Translations under genes and position numbers: made by a program
Origin: Platycnemis pennipes
Taxonomy: Eukaryota > Arthropoda > Insecta > Odonata > Platycnemididae
Length of the DNA stretch: 64,000 nucleotides
Direction of reading: 5' to 3'
NCBI GenBank assembly: GCA_933228895.1
Contig: OW121856.1
Location: 23,143,805-23,207,804, forward strand
Notes under the pieces: model-generated
What the model saw: only the letters and a program-made list of their open reading frames with translations
Told to the model about the DNA's origin: nothing
Databases searched by the model: none
Part shown: piece by piece, positions 34,231-46,689 of the stretch
Numbering within the stretch: position 1 is the first letter of the stretch
Layout: every line of letters starts with the position of its first letter

Positions 34231-35566
34231 CGTACTCACATTATGACGGCAGGCCGTGCAAACATATCCGATATTGTCTGCGTTTGACTTCCTAGTCGCG
34301 TCCTTTCGCCTATAGAAATCCAATTTACTTAAGTGACAGCATTAAAGATGTCTTCACATTCTCTCCAGCTGCTTTGAACTCCATTCTTGCAACACAAGAG
34401 CGATCCCCACGACACGTTAAACGTCTGCGGAATAGAAGGCCGAAGGAATCAAATACTTTCGTGGTTATAGTCTAAAACCGAGCATACAAGTCTCCGAAAA
34501 AAGGAATATATCTCCAGGAGGATACGAACACTCTCTGACCCTGAGAATTGAGAGAAGGCGAGCAGGGATTGCGTCACTCAGCTCGGTAAGTATAGAAAGC
34601 TCTTCAGAGATTTACCTAAAGTGTTGGCGTAGGGAACTGTTCCTTGAACTCAGACCCCTCGAGACTCGAGGAATATTGTTGCTTTCAGTAGAGGTAAGGT
34701 ACGTCTCCTGACGTGGTCAATCCTGGAAATATGTGAACATTGCTCGGATTCTTCAACTGATACATACGAAGGAATATCACTTCAAATCGATCAACTTCTA
34801 ATTCAGTGGAGACCTGTCTTGACACATAATGAGTCGGACTTTTTAGATTCTGAATTAATTTTAAAAATGAGTGATTAATGCAAACTTTACGCCAAGTTGA
34901 GATTGGAACTTCGAGTATTTCGATTCCGGAGTTGTGAGAGTGTTTTGATCCCCGTAAAATATGTGTTCTCTGTTCAGTGTAATCAACAATTCAGCAATTG
35001 ATATGGAACACTTTGTGAAACCGGATCATACGGTTAATCCTACCACCGGGTGCCCAGTGATGGTTCCGAGGAAATTTCGGCATGCAGACCTGTCCTTGCA
35101 TTTGTAATCTGGCAATGACAATGAAGTATTGTAAGTATTAAGGCGATAAAACAAAGAAGCTGACCAGTCGAGAGATCAATGAATGGGCTTTCTAAGCAGA
35201 TCCACGATTCAGGTAAACGTAGTCCTATTTATACCTTCTGCCGAGTAGCTTTCATGACGGAGTATGTTTTAAGTTTTAGTCAATGTGTTCATGTCAAATT
35301 TTGAATTTGGGAAATAGCGATTTTATGCCTTTGATATATTTAAGCCTCATCAAACTAATGGCATATTTAATGTTCTCCCGTACGCTACTTCATTTCGCTG
35401 AATTTGTAGCTAAGCTAACACACGCTCTTGGACTATTTAAAAGTATCCCACGAAAAGTTCATCTTTCCATAACATGAAATTTAAAATCATTGGATATACT
35501 TAAAGGATTCGAAGTGCATTTAAAAAGGGACATTCAAGCACGCAAAAAACCAGAATAGTAAATGTT
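34231..35566. other. Non-coding, nothing recognised
   Basis: No supported exon or repeat ends. If the minus-strand gene starting at 35593 is real, this is part of its first intron. Confidence 0.35.
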
Positions 35567-35572
35567 ACTCAC

Positions 35573-35593
35573 CTGTGTAGCTTCACGCGCCAT
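35573..35593 (-). CDS. Candidate first coding exon of an unknown minus-strand gene
   Basis: On the minus strand ATGGCGCGTGAAGCTACACAG encodes MAREATQ and ends exactly at a consensus donor, CAG then GTGAGT (35572-35567). A possible transcription start TCAGTG (A at 35651) lies 57 bases upstream of the ATG, beside a TGACGTAA site. The exon ends in phase 0. No further exon of this gene could be identified in the window. Seven codons cannot identify a family, and the whole call rests on signal sequences. Confidence 0.35.
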
Positions 35594-35893
35594 ACCTGCA
35601 AGTACCTGCTTTAATCTGATTGGAAGACAATGTTGCTAAGGGGAGCTCACTGACGTAATATTTTTAAGTCGTAACATATCTAATAGTTGCCTTAAAATAC
35701 TTGTCTTGCGGAAAAAGCATATTTTTAGATACAGAAATATTTACGCTATGAATTAAAACTTTATAATAATTATGTTTCCTTATTAAGAATATTTTTATCC
35801 ATCATTCTCTTGACGTCACCTAGCTGTTGACGTCACGTGATTCTCCCGGCATCCCCTTAATGTTAACAATTTTTACCGCTTTTAACTGGCGTC
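35594..35893. promoter_or_regulatory. Candidate bidirectional promoter with CRE sites
   Basis: About 300 bp between two divergent first exons. It contains two perfect TGACGTCA palindromes (35811-35818, 35828-35835), a TGACGTAA half-type site (35651-35658), CACGTG (35834-35839), a GTTGCTAAG X-box-like motif (about 35631) and ATTGG (CCAAT, reverse). There is no TATA box on either side. TGACGTCA is the CREB/ATF site. A divergent arrangement with initiators facing outward is common for housekeeping gene pairs. Confidence 0.4.
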
Positions 35894-35924
35894 AGTCTGG
35901 CTCGATCTGGTCACTGGGAAAGAG
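35894..35924 (+). other. Candidate untranslated first exon, plus-strand gene X
   Basis: It starts at the A of the arthropod initiator TCAGTC (35892-35897) and ends AAAGAG followed by the consensus donor GTGAGT. AGAGGTG at about +28 loosely resembles a downstream promoter element. It has no ATG, so the first ATG of the spliced message is in the exon at 36896. Confidence 0.4.
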
Positions 35925-36895
35925 GTGAGTACCTACTTTTTTTGTAATCGAAAGCTTTACGTTTCAAGTTATTACGTCTTCCTTTTACTGACATTTTAGT
36001 GCGTGCTTTTCTTTAATATTTGGCTTGTTACTATTGTCTTGAAAGAGTATTAGGTTCCTAATTGCCTAAAAGAAAGTAATTATTGAATGACTAGGTTTAC
36101 GTGCTATTCATTCCAAAGACTCGACGTATCAGTAATAAAATAAGTGCGTCATAGTTATTTTCTTTCGTATATATATTAAATACATATGTGGCAGTATATA
36201 TATTATATGAATATACTTTAATGACTTAATTAACCCTAACGTTATTTAATTACGCGAAGGAAGATTAGATTGTAGAGCTCCAAGAATTCAACCTTAAGAT
36301 TGATAACTAGCGTCAATTATTGCATTATTGTAAGTTAAGGTATTTCCTCTACCCTAAATGTTTTAGTTATAGAGTAATATCTGCTCTAATCCGAAAACAA
36401 GCATTGAGATTTTCTGTTAATATTTGTCTCGTCATTCCGTTTCTTAGTAGACGATGATGAATTAGATTTTCTGTCCTTCGAACCAATTCCATATCATTGA
36501 GTTTCATTGTGTGACCACCTCATCATTCAGGTACCACTAATGTAATTCGGAAAGCAGTTACTTCTAAATAACGAAAAAGTATTACTTCGTGAGGCAACAC
36601 GGTCATTTTCTTCCTTGATGCTTCTCTGCCGCTTCTTTTCGCGGACCCATTCAACTAAAGCATTACGTAGCAGGCGGCATAATTCTGGCTACCCAAGGAT
36701 AGTTTTGGGATCTGCCAGTTCATCGTTTAACATAGAGATTATCCTTATATTTCATTTTCGCCGACAAAATTTCACCCAGTTCAGACCGATCAACGTATTC
36801 GATGCCGAAACAGTGATCCTTATCAATAATTTTTGAGAGTTAGTGTATTCCCCTATAATTACACATTGACCTAATTGTAATATTTGTTGTTTCAG

Positions 36896-36996
36896 TTGGT
36901 GATATCAGTGGTCATGCTAAGTGAAGTGATTACTCTGAGGTGTACTTCGGGAATCCTTTCTACGAGTATTCTCAGTGAGCCCCCGGAGGAAATACG
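36896..36996 (+). CDS. Candidate start-codon exon of gene X
   Basis: Acceptor TTTGTTGTTTCAG before 36896 and donor ATACG then GTAAGTTG after 36996, both strong. The first ATG is at 36914 and the frame is open to the donor: MLSEVITLRC, then TSGILSTSILSEPPEEI plus two bases (CG). With the 31 nt exon at 35894 this ATG would be the first in the message. The exon ends in phase 2. I do not recognise the protein. Both splice signals and the open frame in a GC-richer patch favour a genuine exon, but no homology is available. Confidence 0.4.
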
Positions 36997-39900
36997 GTAA
37001 GTTGAAAAAAGTTCTCCCTTTGTCAGCGATCTTGATGCATAATTTATTTTTAAAACAAAATTCTTTAGCCTTTATCTACGCTGAGGTTTTCAACAAGTGA
37101 TGAAGGGTGATTTATGACACCAAGTCTGGGGTTCTATATTATTTTTCTAGTTGTGTTACTACGTTATGATCCGCAAGCGTCTTCTTAGCTAACGCTCGAG
37201 GGTAATGAATTTCAAAGCGTATACTCAAGTGTAGGATTTATTTTCTGGTTCTTCGACTACGTTTGTATAGTTACATGTTATCAAACTTCATCCGTATGTA
37301 TAAAATTGACGTACGTGAACGAGGTAAGATATTATATTCGACCCTAGGCATGACAGGCTGCAGCGATACCAATCTGACAAACACGGCCGTCCCATATAAA
37401 TGTGTTGACATTTTTTCCTCCGACTGTTATCCCTTTGTGGCTTATTTCAACATCCGAAGAAACACCGGCGCATTTTCAGTCCGTTAATCTGATGCTTTTA
37501 CTGATTAATTGCTAGAAGGAATGGCCGTGGTTAAGATTTAACCCTTCCGACAATTTTGAATGCATGAATTTTAATTATTATGTAGTAGCCCCTTTCCCGG
37601 AGCACTCTTAATTTTGTAATTTTAAGATATTTCATCAAAACCTAGGATTTCCTTTATCACCGTATGTTTCACCGCCTGATATTTTTGGTCCCTTTAGATA
37701 TAAAGTATGAGTATTCAACACGCTATGTCGATGCCTCACACGATGATATGTCACGCCATGTATGTCGATTCTTCTACACGAACCCGAAAGAATCAGTTTG
37801 GGGTACCCACAACATCGCGTTAAGTTCTCGTTTTTTCCGTTCATTTGGAGCAAATCATTTCGCTTTCTATCGCCTTTAGGGGACACAACATGTTTATTAA
37901 GACTTAATCACAAACGTACGCAATTTCATGTATACGACGTCATATAATATTACTAACTCTGTAAAGCAGTACATTCCCCTGTGCGTTGATCAAATCCTAA
38001 GGAACTAGTCAGAATTTCACCTAATTAAAATACTCCTTCGGGGCTTATTTGCGTGCTTAGACCTTATCGCAATTTTAGGTCGAATTTTTAGCAACCACTC
38101 GGTTATTCATATTATTATTTGTTTTAAGTTTTACTACGTGAAAAGCAACATTATCAGTTGTAATCGGGAGTAGTAATCCCAAGTGTTCGATTCTACCATG
38201 ATGGTCGACCTTGACTCTCAATTCAGCCGACAGCGACTGCAGTGCATTCTAACCTCTTTGGGCTCGACAAACTATTCTCACAATATGAATGGATACACTA
38301 GAAAAGTGTGGCCTTATACTTGGGAGTTAGTCATTCGTGGGTACATGTTCGTGTTTGGACGTCTCGTCGTTACTTGGAGCGAGTGCAGAACAATGTTTTT
38401 TAGGTTCCCCACGTTCTTCAGTTTCTAATCCCAGACCTTTTACTTCCCCTCCACCTCTTGGTTCTCGGATGGTGACAATCGTTGCTTAAGGTGTCAATTA
38501 GGTAGGGAGAATTACGTCCAAGAACCCAATTAATTTCTCCCATTGTTATCTCATCCCTCCGATGTTGAGATCAAGCTGAATCTCCTTCCCAATCTCAATT
38601 CCAAACATTGCTTTTGTTTTCCTCTGATTATGAGAGCAGGAGATATCAGCGGCTACGGGTAAAATCAATCCTCAGATTCGTAAGAAAATAGTGATTTTTA
38701 AGGTGTTTGTATGCGTTATGATTGTCTGGCAGGGGTGATATTTTACTGTGCATCGATCTTGAAACAGCAGAACTACCCTCGGCTAGAACCAACTGCACGG
38801 GTCACCGGCTTTTCCCCGTTATCCTCCTCAGAGATTGGTTAATACAAAGGGATAAATAACTTTACGATCTCGTTCCTATCGCGAACTTCCGCCGCTGTAA
38901 CGACAGTTTATACTCCACCTTTATGTTTCTAAGGAGAACAACGGGAGCTTAAAAGATTGATACTGGGAGTCATGCGGGGGTTCTTTCTGCACGACTGCGA
39001 TTGAAAGCTGCGCTATTCCCTGAGGGGGTGATTTCGAAGAGCAGTTGACGCCTCTCATAAGGCATCGATGAGTCAAGCTCGGTGTTATAACGTGAGCAGC
39101 ATAGGGAAAGTGCTTCCCAGCGGGGCCATTCGTATTGTGCAACGCCGTCTTGCAGTCCAATGCGGCTAATGTTTCCAGGGAGTGCTCGAGGCTAAGTAGT
39201 TACTGAGGCTAATATATTGCGATAATGATATCGTCCCTATCGGTGCGCCTAGGCTTTGAGTACAGGCCGCAGGATAAGAAAATAAAAATACCAAAGAACG
39301 CGTACTTGTAGTTAGGCATGTTCTAAAATCCTGCTGCTGACCGAGATAATATGAGGGAAAGGAGACGGATTTGGCTTGAAGTTCCATTCACGATCGTTTG
39401 TATTACGTCTTCCTTTTTGTCAGAAGTAGGATTGGTGTGGATACTAGAGTACTGACCTCCCACGCACCCACCCTCCTCTAAGGGATCTGGTTCAAATTGT
39501 GGCATTGGTAGATATTTTCAATGGTAAATTATTACTTACAATGGAAAACATTTACTTGAGTACCTTTTGAAAAGCATTCGAGTTCGGTTTTACATCTGTC
39601 GGATGGGACGTTAAGCCATGGTCCACTTCGCGTATTTTGTCATGAGTAGGTTATTGTGGACGCTGGGGTATCTCGCCACCATTCAACCTCCTACCTCTTC
39701 CATTCCCATCTTACTGCCTTTCTTTCCGGCTAAAAACGAGGATAAGGGGTTTACGTAAACTATGGATGCGAAGAGGGCCTGGCCTTGGGCTGAGGACCTA
39801 CCTATTCAAGAGTTCTCCGAACATTCTTGGCGAGTGTTTATTTGGACGTGAAGTACTTCATTTCCCCTATCCTCATACGTACTTCAGTTTCTAATCACAT

Positions 39901-41221
39901 ACTTTTTCCTTCTACTTCCCCATCCATGAATCTCTGTGGAGACATATGCCGCTTTAAAGTTCGGTTGTACTGAGATAAGGAGACAAAAACAACATTAATT
40001 ACATTGTTGCCACTTGCCTCTAATTTCAAATGCAGTCGGAAACTCTTTCTCACTTCATCTTAGAATCTACTACACTTCCTCTTTAGTCCATTGTTTCATT
40101 CTTCAACCCTGTTCCTCAAAGCTGTTTTCTCCCCCGGCAACCCATCTTCTATCCGAGCGTTCAACAGCATATATTGTAGACACGTATTCTCAATTAAATA
40201 CCCCTTGGAAAAGTGTTGCTATTTTTTATTTTATCTATTATTCAATCATATGGAGTCTCAATTGTTCCCTTTACAAAGAAAATTTATTACGAACCAAAAA
40301 TTGGTAGTCATCTAAAACTATTGTTTCCTGGATATATTACCTCCAAGATATGTCCTCTTTGTGGTTTATGCAATGAAACTTATCAATTCACAATTAAGAT
40401 ATAGTATTGCTTTTTTGTGCAGTAAATATTTCGGCTGGAGCTAATCTAAAGATGAAAGATCATTACCGCGTATGTCTTCGAAATCAATTCAAGCCCCTAT
40501 ATAGGCGATGAACGAATTATCAATTGCTTCTAGGTTCCTTTCAAACAACTGCTTATTATCTTGAATTTTCATATACACAACTGTGTTATCTGCATAAGAA
40601 AACGAGGAATCGGGTTGGCTTGGTGGCTGAAATACTTACCTTCTATCCCGGCACTGGCAGATTTATCATTGGCGTACCATTAGGTACCTACTTGAGTACC
40701 TTGTGGAGGGTGCCTCGGGTTCAGTACTCTGGTTTAGCCGTGAGGTTTAGTGATTCATTATTGAAATCAATCACTTTGTTTTTCCACAGTTGTATTCCTA
40801 ATTTTTCCTAAGACTAATCTTAAGAATATGTTGCGTTTATGCCGTGGTCCCCTTATTCCTTTGGGAAAGAGTACCTAGGATAGTTCCAACACCCTATTTA
40901 TCTCTACCCTTCCTCCGGTCCCTGAAAACTCCTATCTATATTCACTTACCGAGCTATTGTGTCTGCCGCAAATGGCCTTAGCTGGTCACCTCTCCCAAAT
41001 AACTACTTATATAATAAGGAATACTTTTGTCATAATGCCTGAGCTTTTTCTATCAGATGGAGGCGTATATCTTGTTTATCTATTTCTTACATCATCTTTA
41101 CATGAAAGACAAATGAGGCAAAATTGTTTGAAAGAGGGGCAACCTATGCATATCATCTCAATTTAGAAAATATTTCCCCTATGATTCTGGCGTTAACCAG
41201 TGGAGCGATGAGTGTATATAT
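36997..41221. other. Intron or intergenic DNA, nothing recognised
   Basis: Many short frames on both strands with no domains, including 38921-39505 on the minus strand. No repeat family identified, although 38900-39500 is GC-richer and may be an old repeat. If gene X extends to 46524, this is its second intron. Confidence 0.35.
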
Positions 41222-42179
41222 TTGTTCTTCTGGTATACCCCGCGTACTATTGCCAGGTGTGATAGTTACCTGACGTTTCGTGGCCGAAGCTGGCCACTTT
41301 ATCAAAGGGAATAAGGAATCTGTCGAGCTGGTGGAGTTTATATAGGGATTTCATGGTGGGAAAAAGATGGGAAGGGGAGGAGTGGAGGAAGTAGTCATAG
41401 CATTTTGTTAAGGTTCAAAGCAGGGTCCCACGTGTGGCTGATTTGGAGGCCACAGTTCCTATTGTAATTTTTCTGGCATTTTCTCATTTCCAAAGCTTCG
41501 TGTATCAGTTGGGGCTTGAAGCTTTTCACTTTCGAGATTATCTTTGTTTGTTTGAGGGCAATTGCATGTCCCGAGGCTGCATGTTCCACAACTGCTGATT
41601 TTAAGGGTTGTCCAGTCGAACGTAAGTCCACCAACGTAGTCCAGTATGGACGTAAGGAAGGAAGGCTCTCTTAGGTGCAGGGTTGTCTATGTCTGGAGTC
41701 CCAATTTCTTCTTTTGGGCCGTCCTTATCCTTGGTCATGATTTTGTAAAATGTTTTGGAGATGGCTCTCATGTCATATTCATTCTTCTGTAGAATGGCAT
41801 CCAATTTCCGTCTTTCGGCCGGGAAGTCGGCCTCGTCGCGAACTCTGCAGGAACGCTGAATTACGGTGTTGAGTACCGCATTTAGCTGTGCAGGATGATG
41901 GTGTGAATTTGCCTTGAGGTACTGATTATTGGAAGAGGGTTTCCTATACACCGCATGTCTCAGGGTTCCATCATTTCTCCTTTGCACCAATACGCCCAAA
42001 AATGGAATTTTACCATCTTTTTCTACTTCCATTGTGAAACCAATATTGTCATTTATACTATTTAAGTAACCATAAAATTCATCAAGCTTCTTTCGGCTAT
42101 GCGTCCATATAATAAAAGTGTCGTGGATGTATCTCAACCAAACCTTAGGTGTATTAACCGTATTTTGAAGCGCTCTCAT
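41222..42179 (-). pseudogene. Penelope-like element B, deleted and 5'-truncated
   Basis: The minus-strand frame 42179-41601 (192 codons) has WLRYIHDTFIIWTHSRKKLDEF, with the catalytic box as YIHD (42120-42131) in place of YVDD, then TMEVEKDGKIPFLGVLV, AVYRKPSSNNQYLKANSHHHPAQ and a linker ending RAFLPYVHTG. The next frame, 41634-41395, picks up at SAVVEHAASGHAIALKQTKI and IHEALEMRKCQKNYNRNCG. The whole GIY-YIG catalytic core between PYVHTG and VVEHA is deleted. A hammerhead-like motif follows at 41270-41306. Loss of the first catalytic Asp and of the endonuclease core makes it inactive. Confidence 0.85.
41270..41306 (-). ncRNA. Hammerhead-ribozyme-like motif, element B
   Basis: The minus strand reads TTGATAA, then A, then a perfect 6 bp stem GTGGCC-AGCTTC-GGCCAC, then GAAACGTCAGG. 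Stem II and the GAAAC core are ideal. The CUGAUGA box carries two substitutions. Confidence 0.5.
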
Positions 42180-43553
42180 CTCGAAGGAAAAGGAAAGTAA
42201 CCAAAGTCTTAATCAATCAAAAGTCATAAGAAATCAAAATATAAATACAAGGAAAATAATTCATTCAATGAAGGATAAAGTTTGAAATATAACAATCAAT
42301 GTGTTTCCGATGAACTAAGGGCATGCAATTAAACTAATGGTATCCACGAATGAAGCATTGGCAATGGTGCTTGGTTCATGTAATCATCACTGTTGAACTC
42401 AACACAGTTGTGGTCCTTAATGCCATTTTATAAGTTAGAAATCAATATTTAGTGCATTTAAGGGCTCATTAACTTCATTTTATCAATGTTAAGTTTTATT
42501 CTACTTAATAATAGAATATGGTATCCTTATCTTCAATCACTTCATTTTAATCTTCCACACACATAATTATTATTGGCTTATTATTACTTCCTTAGCTGAA
42601 GCTTTAATTTCCTCTCTAAAATAGACCAAATTTTCCAAAGTGGATGAATGAATTGTTAAATGTTAATGCAAAGCTGATAGAATTTAATGGTATTCTCTGT
42701 TTTACTTCATTACAGATTGAGAAAAGCTCATGGAACCACTTGACAAAAGGTGCATTATGGTCCTTAATTGTAAGGCCTTATACTGCACCCTGGAATGGAA
42801 AATCAATAAATGGATTCCACAATAATTAGGACCAAAACTCTAACCCAGAGATGTTAATGGGCCAAGGAAAGTAAACTAAACGGAGAATAAGCCCATGAAG
42901 AGGAACAAAAGGTTTAAAAGCAAACATCTGGTAAACCAGGTGACCACTAACCATAATAATTTTTATTGCAGGTATCAGGGAATATCATCTATGTGTTTTT
43001 ATTTCCGTAAATGTTTATGTACATATGTGATGCAGTATTTGTTGTTTGTTGATCAATGATTTAATTAGAAATTATATGGTTGGTATATACTTAACACTAG
43101 GTAGGATAGCACATGATCATGATGCTATTTGAGGTGTCTAATTTTAAGAAATGTATTTTGCCTCGACTTAGTGCAACAAAGCACAGTTAGAGGCATCAGT
43201 TGGAAAGGAGTTGATTAACTCTTTTTTGTTGTACTGAAGGGAGCTCCCTTAGGTAGGAATGGTACAGCTATATAAGGTGTATTCACAAACAAATGCTGTG
43301 CACAGCATACACCATGACACAAAAAATTATCAAACATTAGGAAAAAACATAGCGTTTGGGTACAAAACTAGGTAGGAGTGTATGTACATTTCTAATATTA
43401 AACCAAGATGATTGAACACTTGATGTAATTTGGTACATTTGTATCGAGTAATATTTAATAAAATTATCATGCATTTCTTTTCAGTGTGCACTTACTCTAA
43501 TGCTCCAATTGAGCATCTATGAGGAGAGTTTTACTAATCCGCTCTCTACACAG
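42180..43553. other. Non-coding, nothing recognised
   Basis: AT-rich. The frame at 42644-42829 has no splice or domain support. Confidence 0.35.
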
Positions 43554-43611
43554 GATAGAAGAATGGGTTCATCAGCCGAAGAAATTAGCAAGTAGCAGTA
43601 GTTTTGGATAA
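43554..43611 (+). CDS. Possible alternative 3' exon of gene X (low confidence)
   Basis: It follows the acceptor CCGCTCTCTACACAG. Joined to the phase-2 end of the 36896-36996 exon the frame reads R-IEEWVHQPKKLASSSSFG and stops at TAA. Its acceptor region (ACTAATCCGCTCTCT) is duplicated in front of 43897. Phase match alone has a one-in-three chance. Confidence 0.2.
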
Positions 43612-43896
43612 GTGGTAGTTAGCTAGTAGTTGAAGTAGTTAGTGAATGAAGCATTTAGTATTTGATGTTGTTAGTAGTTATGTAGCATTAACACTCAATA
43701 ACACTGTGGAATTGCAAGCTGCTAAATTCCTTCCCATTTACAGGAATCGTTTCATGTAACGAGGTGGGAATGCCTCATTTCCATTCTTGCGTCATGTTTC
43801 CTTCCTGTAACTTTTGCATTTGTTGCCTTCCATAGCTTGCTTATCCACTTATTTTGGGGGCTGTGATTTTTGTGCACTAATCCGCTCTCTCCATAG

Positions 43897-43980
43897 GAGC
43901 ACCAGAAAAGCCAAGCTGACGATTTCCAGTGTGACAGCCTTCCCGTAGCTGATCTTTGATGCAGAATGAATTCATTCTTG
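43897..43980 (+). other. Possible cassette or alternative terminal exon of gene X
   Basis: Acceptor CTCTCTCCATAG and consensus donor CTTG then GTAAGTC bound 84 bp. All three frames contain stops. In phase with the 36896 exon it reads STRKAKLTISSVTAFP then TAG. It may be a non-coding or frame-ending exon of a spliced transcript. Confidence 0.25.
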
Positions 43981-45040
43981 GTAAGTCATACTGATGCCCA
44001 TATTTTCTAAGCAATCCATTTATATTGTTTATCGCATTTACAATTTCTTTTATTTTTCCATTATTAAATGTTCAAACTGAATGCATAATGGGTCTATGTA
44101 GTGAAGCTTCATTCTATAAAGATACAAAAACTTTAAAACTGTCCCTAGGGCCTAGTCCATGCCCAACAAATTTTTTCGGAGTGGCTCAATCATGACTGGT
44201 TTCGATCATGGAATGAGGGTGCAAAAAAAATAATTTTTGGGAGTGTTTTCAATGATTCAGAGCTTGAGATGGACCCCATCAATTAATTGGTCAAAATATG
44301 ATATAAACCTATTCTATAATTTTCCCCTATTTCCCTGATGGATGTGAACCCCCTGCTACCCCTCACCCTAAGCCCCTCCCCCGCTTGCTACAGCCTTGCC
44401 TGGGGATATGAAACAATATTTGTACGAAATAATAATTTTCGGCAGCTCACCGAGAATTTGTTTGAAAATAAATATGTATATAAAAGTGTTGAATAGGTAT
44501 GGTTCACTGCAGTAATACTCTCTTATCCTGACAGTACAATTAACTAACAGTTGTGACTTTTATTACAATATACATTTCTGATTGAATTGTTTGAAGAGAA
44601 CATGTGGACATCATATCCCATCTGCCAGAGTGACATTTCATGGAATAAAAATAACCCTTGAAAATTTTTCAGTGTTCTGGCATTCAGACATTACAGTGAA
44701 TCATTGTAGTACTGCAGATGATGTGGCTGAATAGTTAATTTAAATTAAGTTATTTAGCAGAAAAAATTATCTCTGCACAGAAAAAAAGCACTTTGATTTG
44801 TTGATTTGGTGTCAATCATTTATCTGTATTTAAAATGTAGGCAGAGGAACAGGTGAACAACATTTTCAGCCCCAGTGTGAAAGTGGCTTAATCATAAATA
44901 GTACTTCCTTTCTAAATATGTTTAAATTAAAGCTTCTGCAACAATTTATTACATATTCCTACATTTTTAATTGCATACCCTTCGACCTATTACAGAGACC
45001 GCGGCTCATATCCACAGCCTAAAAGGGCATTACAGAAGAA

Positions 45041-45155
45041 AAGAAGAGAGAAGAACCGAAGAGAGAAGAACCGAAGAGAGAAGAACCGAAGAGAGAAGAA
45101 CCGAAGAGAGAAGAGCAGAAGAGAGAAGAAAAGAAGAGAGAAGAACAGAAGAGAG
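45041..45155 (+). repeat. 15 bp minisatellite, purine-rich
   Basis: About 7.5 copies of GAAGAGAGAAGAACC-type units with minor variation. Because 15 is a multiple of 3, it creates open frames on both strands (EERRT repeats on the plus strand). It is not evidence of a gene. Confidence 0.92.
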
Positions 45156-46523
45156 TAGGCAGAATATGCTCCGTTGTTTTTCCTGCTACTTCTCATGAGG
45201 ATACATGCGATAAAGTTCCACATACTTGGTACCCACAGTCAGCGGTAAGATTTTCCATTTAAACTATCACTATTTATTTTTATTGATAAAAGTTATTTTC
45301 ACTGAGTATATTATCATACATACCTTGACATAAATTGAATTCTCTCATTATTGAGTCCACTGTCATTCATATTAGAATACACTCTTGATGTAGAATAGCT
45401 GTTGCTCTACTCCATTATTGTGGCAGCACAATGTCAGCATTCTAGTATTTGTATATGTATATTTTTGAATTCAACAGGAGAGGTAAATCATTAGTTCATA
45501 CACAGTCTGGTTTTTTTTATATTTTTCATATGAACTTAACGCTAACATGTCTTTTGAAATGGCCTATAGCTTAGATTATACCTGGGAAATTTAAATTAAT
45601 TTGAAGGTAATATAAATATATATCCACTGCCACCAATCAACCCCAGGACATATGAACAAATGGGATTAGTTTTTGGGACATGTCAGTTAAAAAGAAACAA
45701 AGGAGGTTATGTTAAGGCACATGAGGAGTGATGAGGGAGCTACAATGGGTGTACTCGGGTAGGATTGTGTCATTTCTTCTAAGTATTTAAATGAGTGAAA
45801 GAAATAATATGTTATTGGTGTAAATAATGGTTTATATTTACAGACTCTAACTATCACATTTAGTGCTTAGCTCATATTAGAGCCATCGGTTATTTGCATA
45901 ATGCTAAAAATAGCGGAGGAATTATTGGGACTACCATTATGATGAATGATCAATTAAAAAAATTCAGCTTTTCTTAGATTCATAGTATTTATTTGTTTCA
46001 TATTTATAAATTAAAAAATAATTCATTGTTAAAAAATTATTTTGAATACAATATTTTTTAATAATTATAATTTCAAATATAAATGTACAGTATAAATAAT
46101 ATAATCTTATTTAAAGAACTTCTGTTCATTCATTTCAAAAAGATATGGATTTATGCTGGTATTAAATATTGTAAGATGGAGTCTTAGAGGGGTATATTAA
46201 AATGGGGGTTGGAAAAAAAGAAAATCAGCATTACATGTTTAACACATACTTATATTTGGTCAATTGCACACATATGGCCAGTAACATGTTACATCAATGC
46301 TTTGTTAACCTACCTAATATTCGAAACTAATTCAGAATGTTTGGGAAAACAATTTCATATTTGCATCTCAATTTTTACAGCAATCCATGAATGAATATTC
46401 TATGTATTACATTATTCATTGCCTTTTAAATTTTCATTGTCATTCCTTAAAATATTACATCCTGTATTTAATTACTTTTTTAAAAATAAAATTGTTTTCA
46501 ATTTTTTTTTCATTGTCTTATAG
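45156..46523. other. Non-coding AT-rich DNA
   Basis: Nothing recognised. Confidence 0.4.
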
Positions 46524-46689
46524 GTCATTCTTTTATTTACCAGTTTCAGTACTGATGCGTGATTTGGATGTACATTGTGACCAAGAACTTCAGTCCACTA
46601 TTACATCAGAACTTAGCCTGCACAACCTTATTTCTGGAATGGAAGTGGACCAAACTTGGATCTACCAGACCTACATATCCTCACTTTTA
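46524..46689 (+). CDS. Candidate internal exon of gene X
   Basis: A good polypyrimidine tract and acceptor (TTTTTTTTTCATTGTCTTATAG) and a consensus donor (TTTTA then GTGAGT). The frame open across it needs two bases from upstream, which the 36896-36996 exon supplies, giving EEI-R-SFFYLPVSVLMRD. It continues VHCDQELQSTITSELSLHNL and VDQTWIYQTYISSLL. It ends in phase 0. Amino-acid composition and codon use look coding against a very AT-rich background. Without the donor the frame ends 8 codons on (LFLHH stop at 46713). Not recognised as any family. Confidence 0.35.

Noticed and set aside
44971..45223. Charged coiled-coil-like protein (EERRT repeats) on the plus strand and its mirror on the minus strand
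   Set aside because: Produced by a 15 bp minisatellite whose length is a multiple of three; no flanking coding signal.
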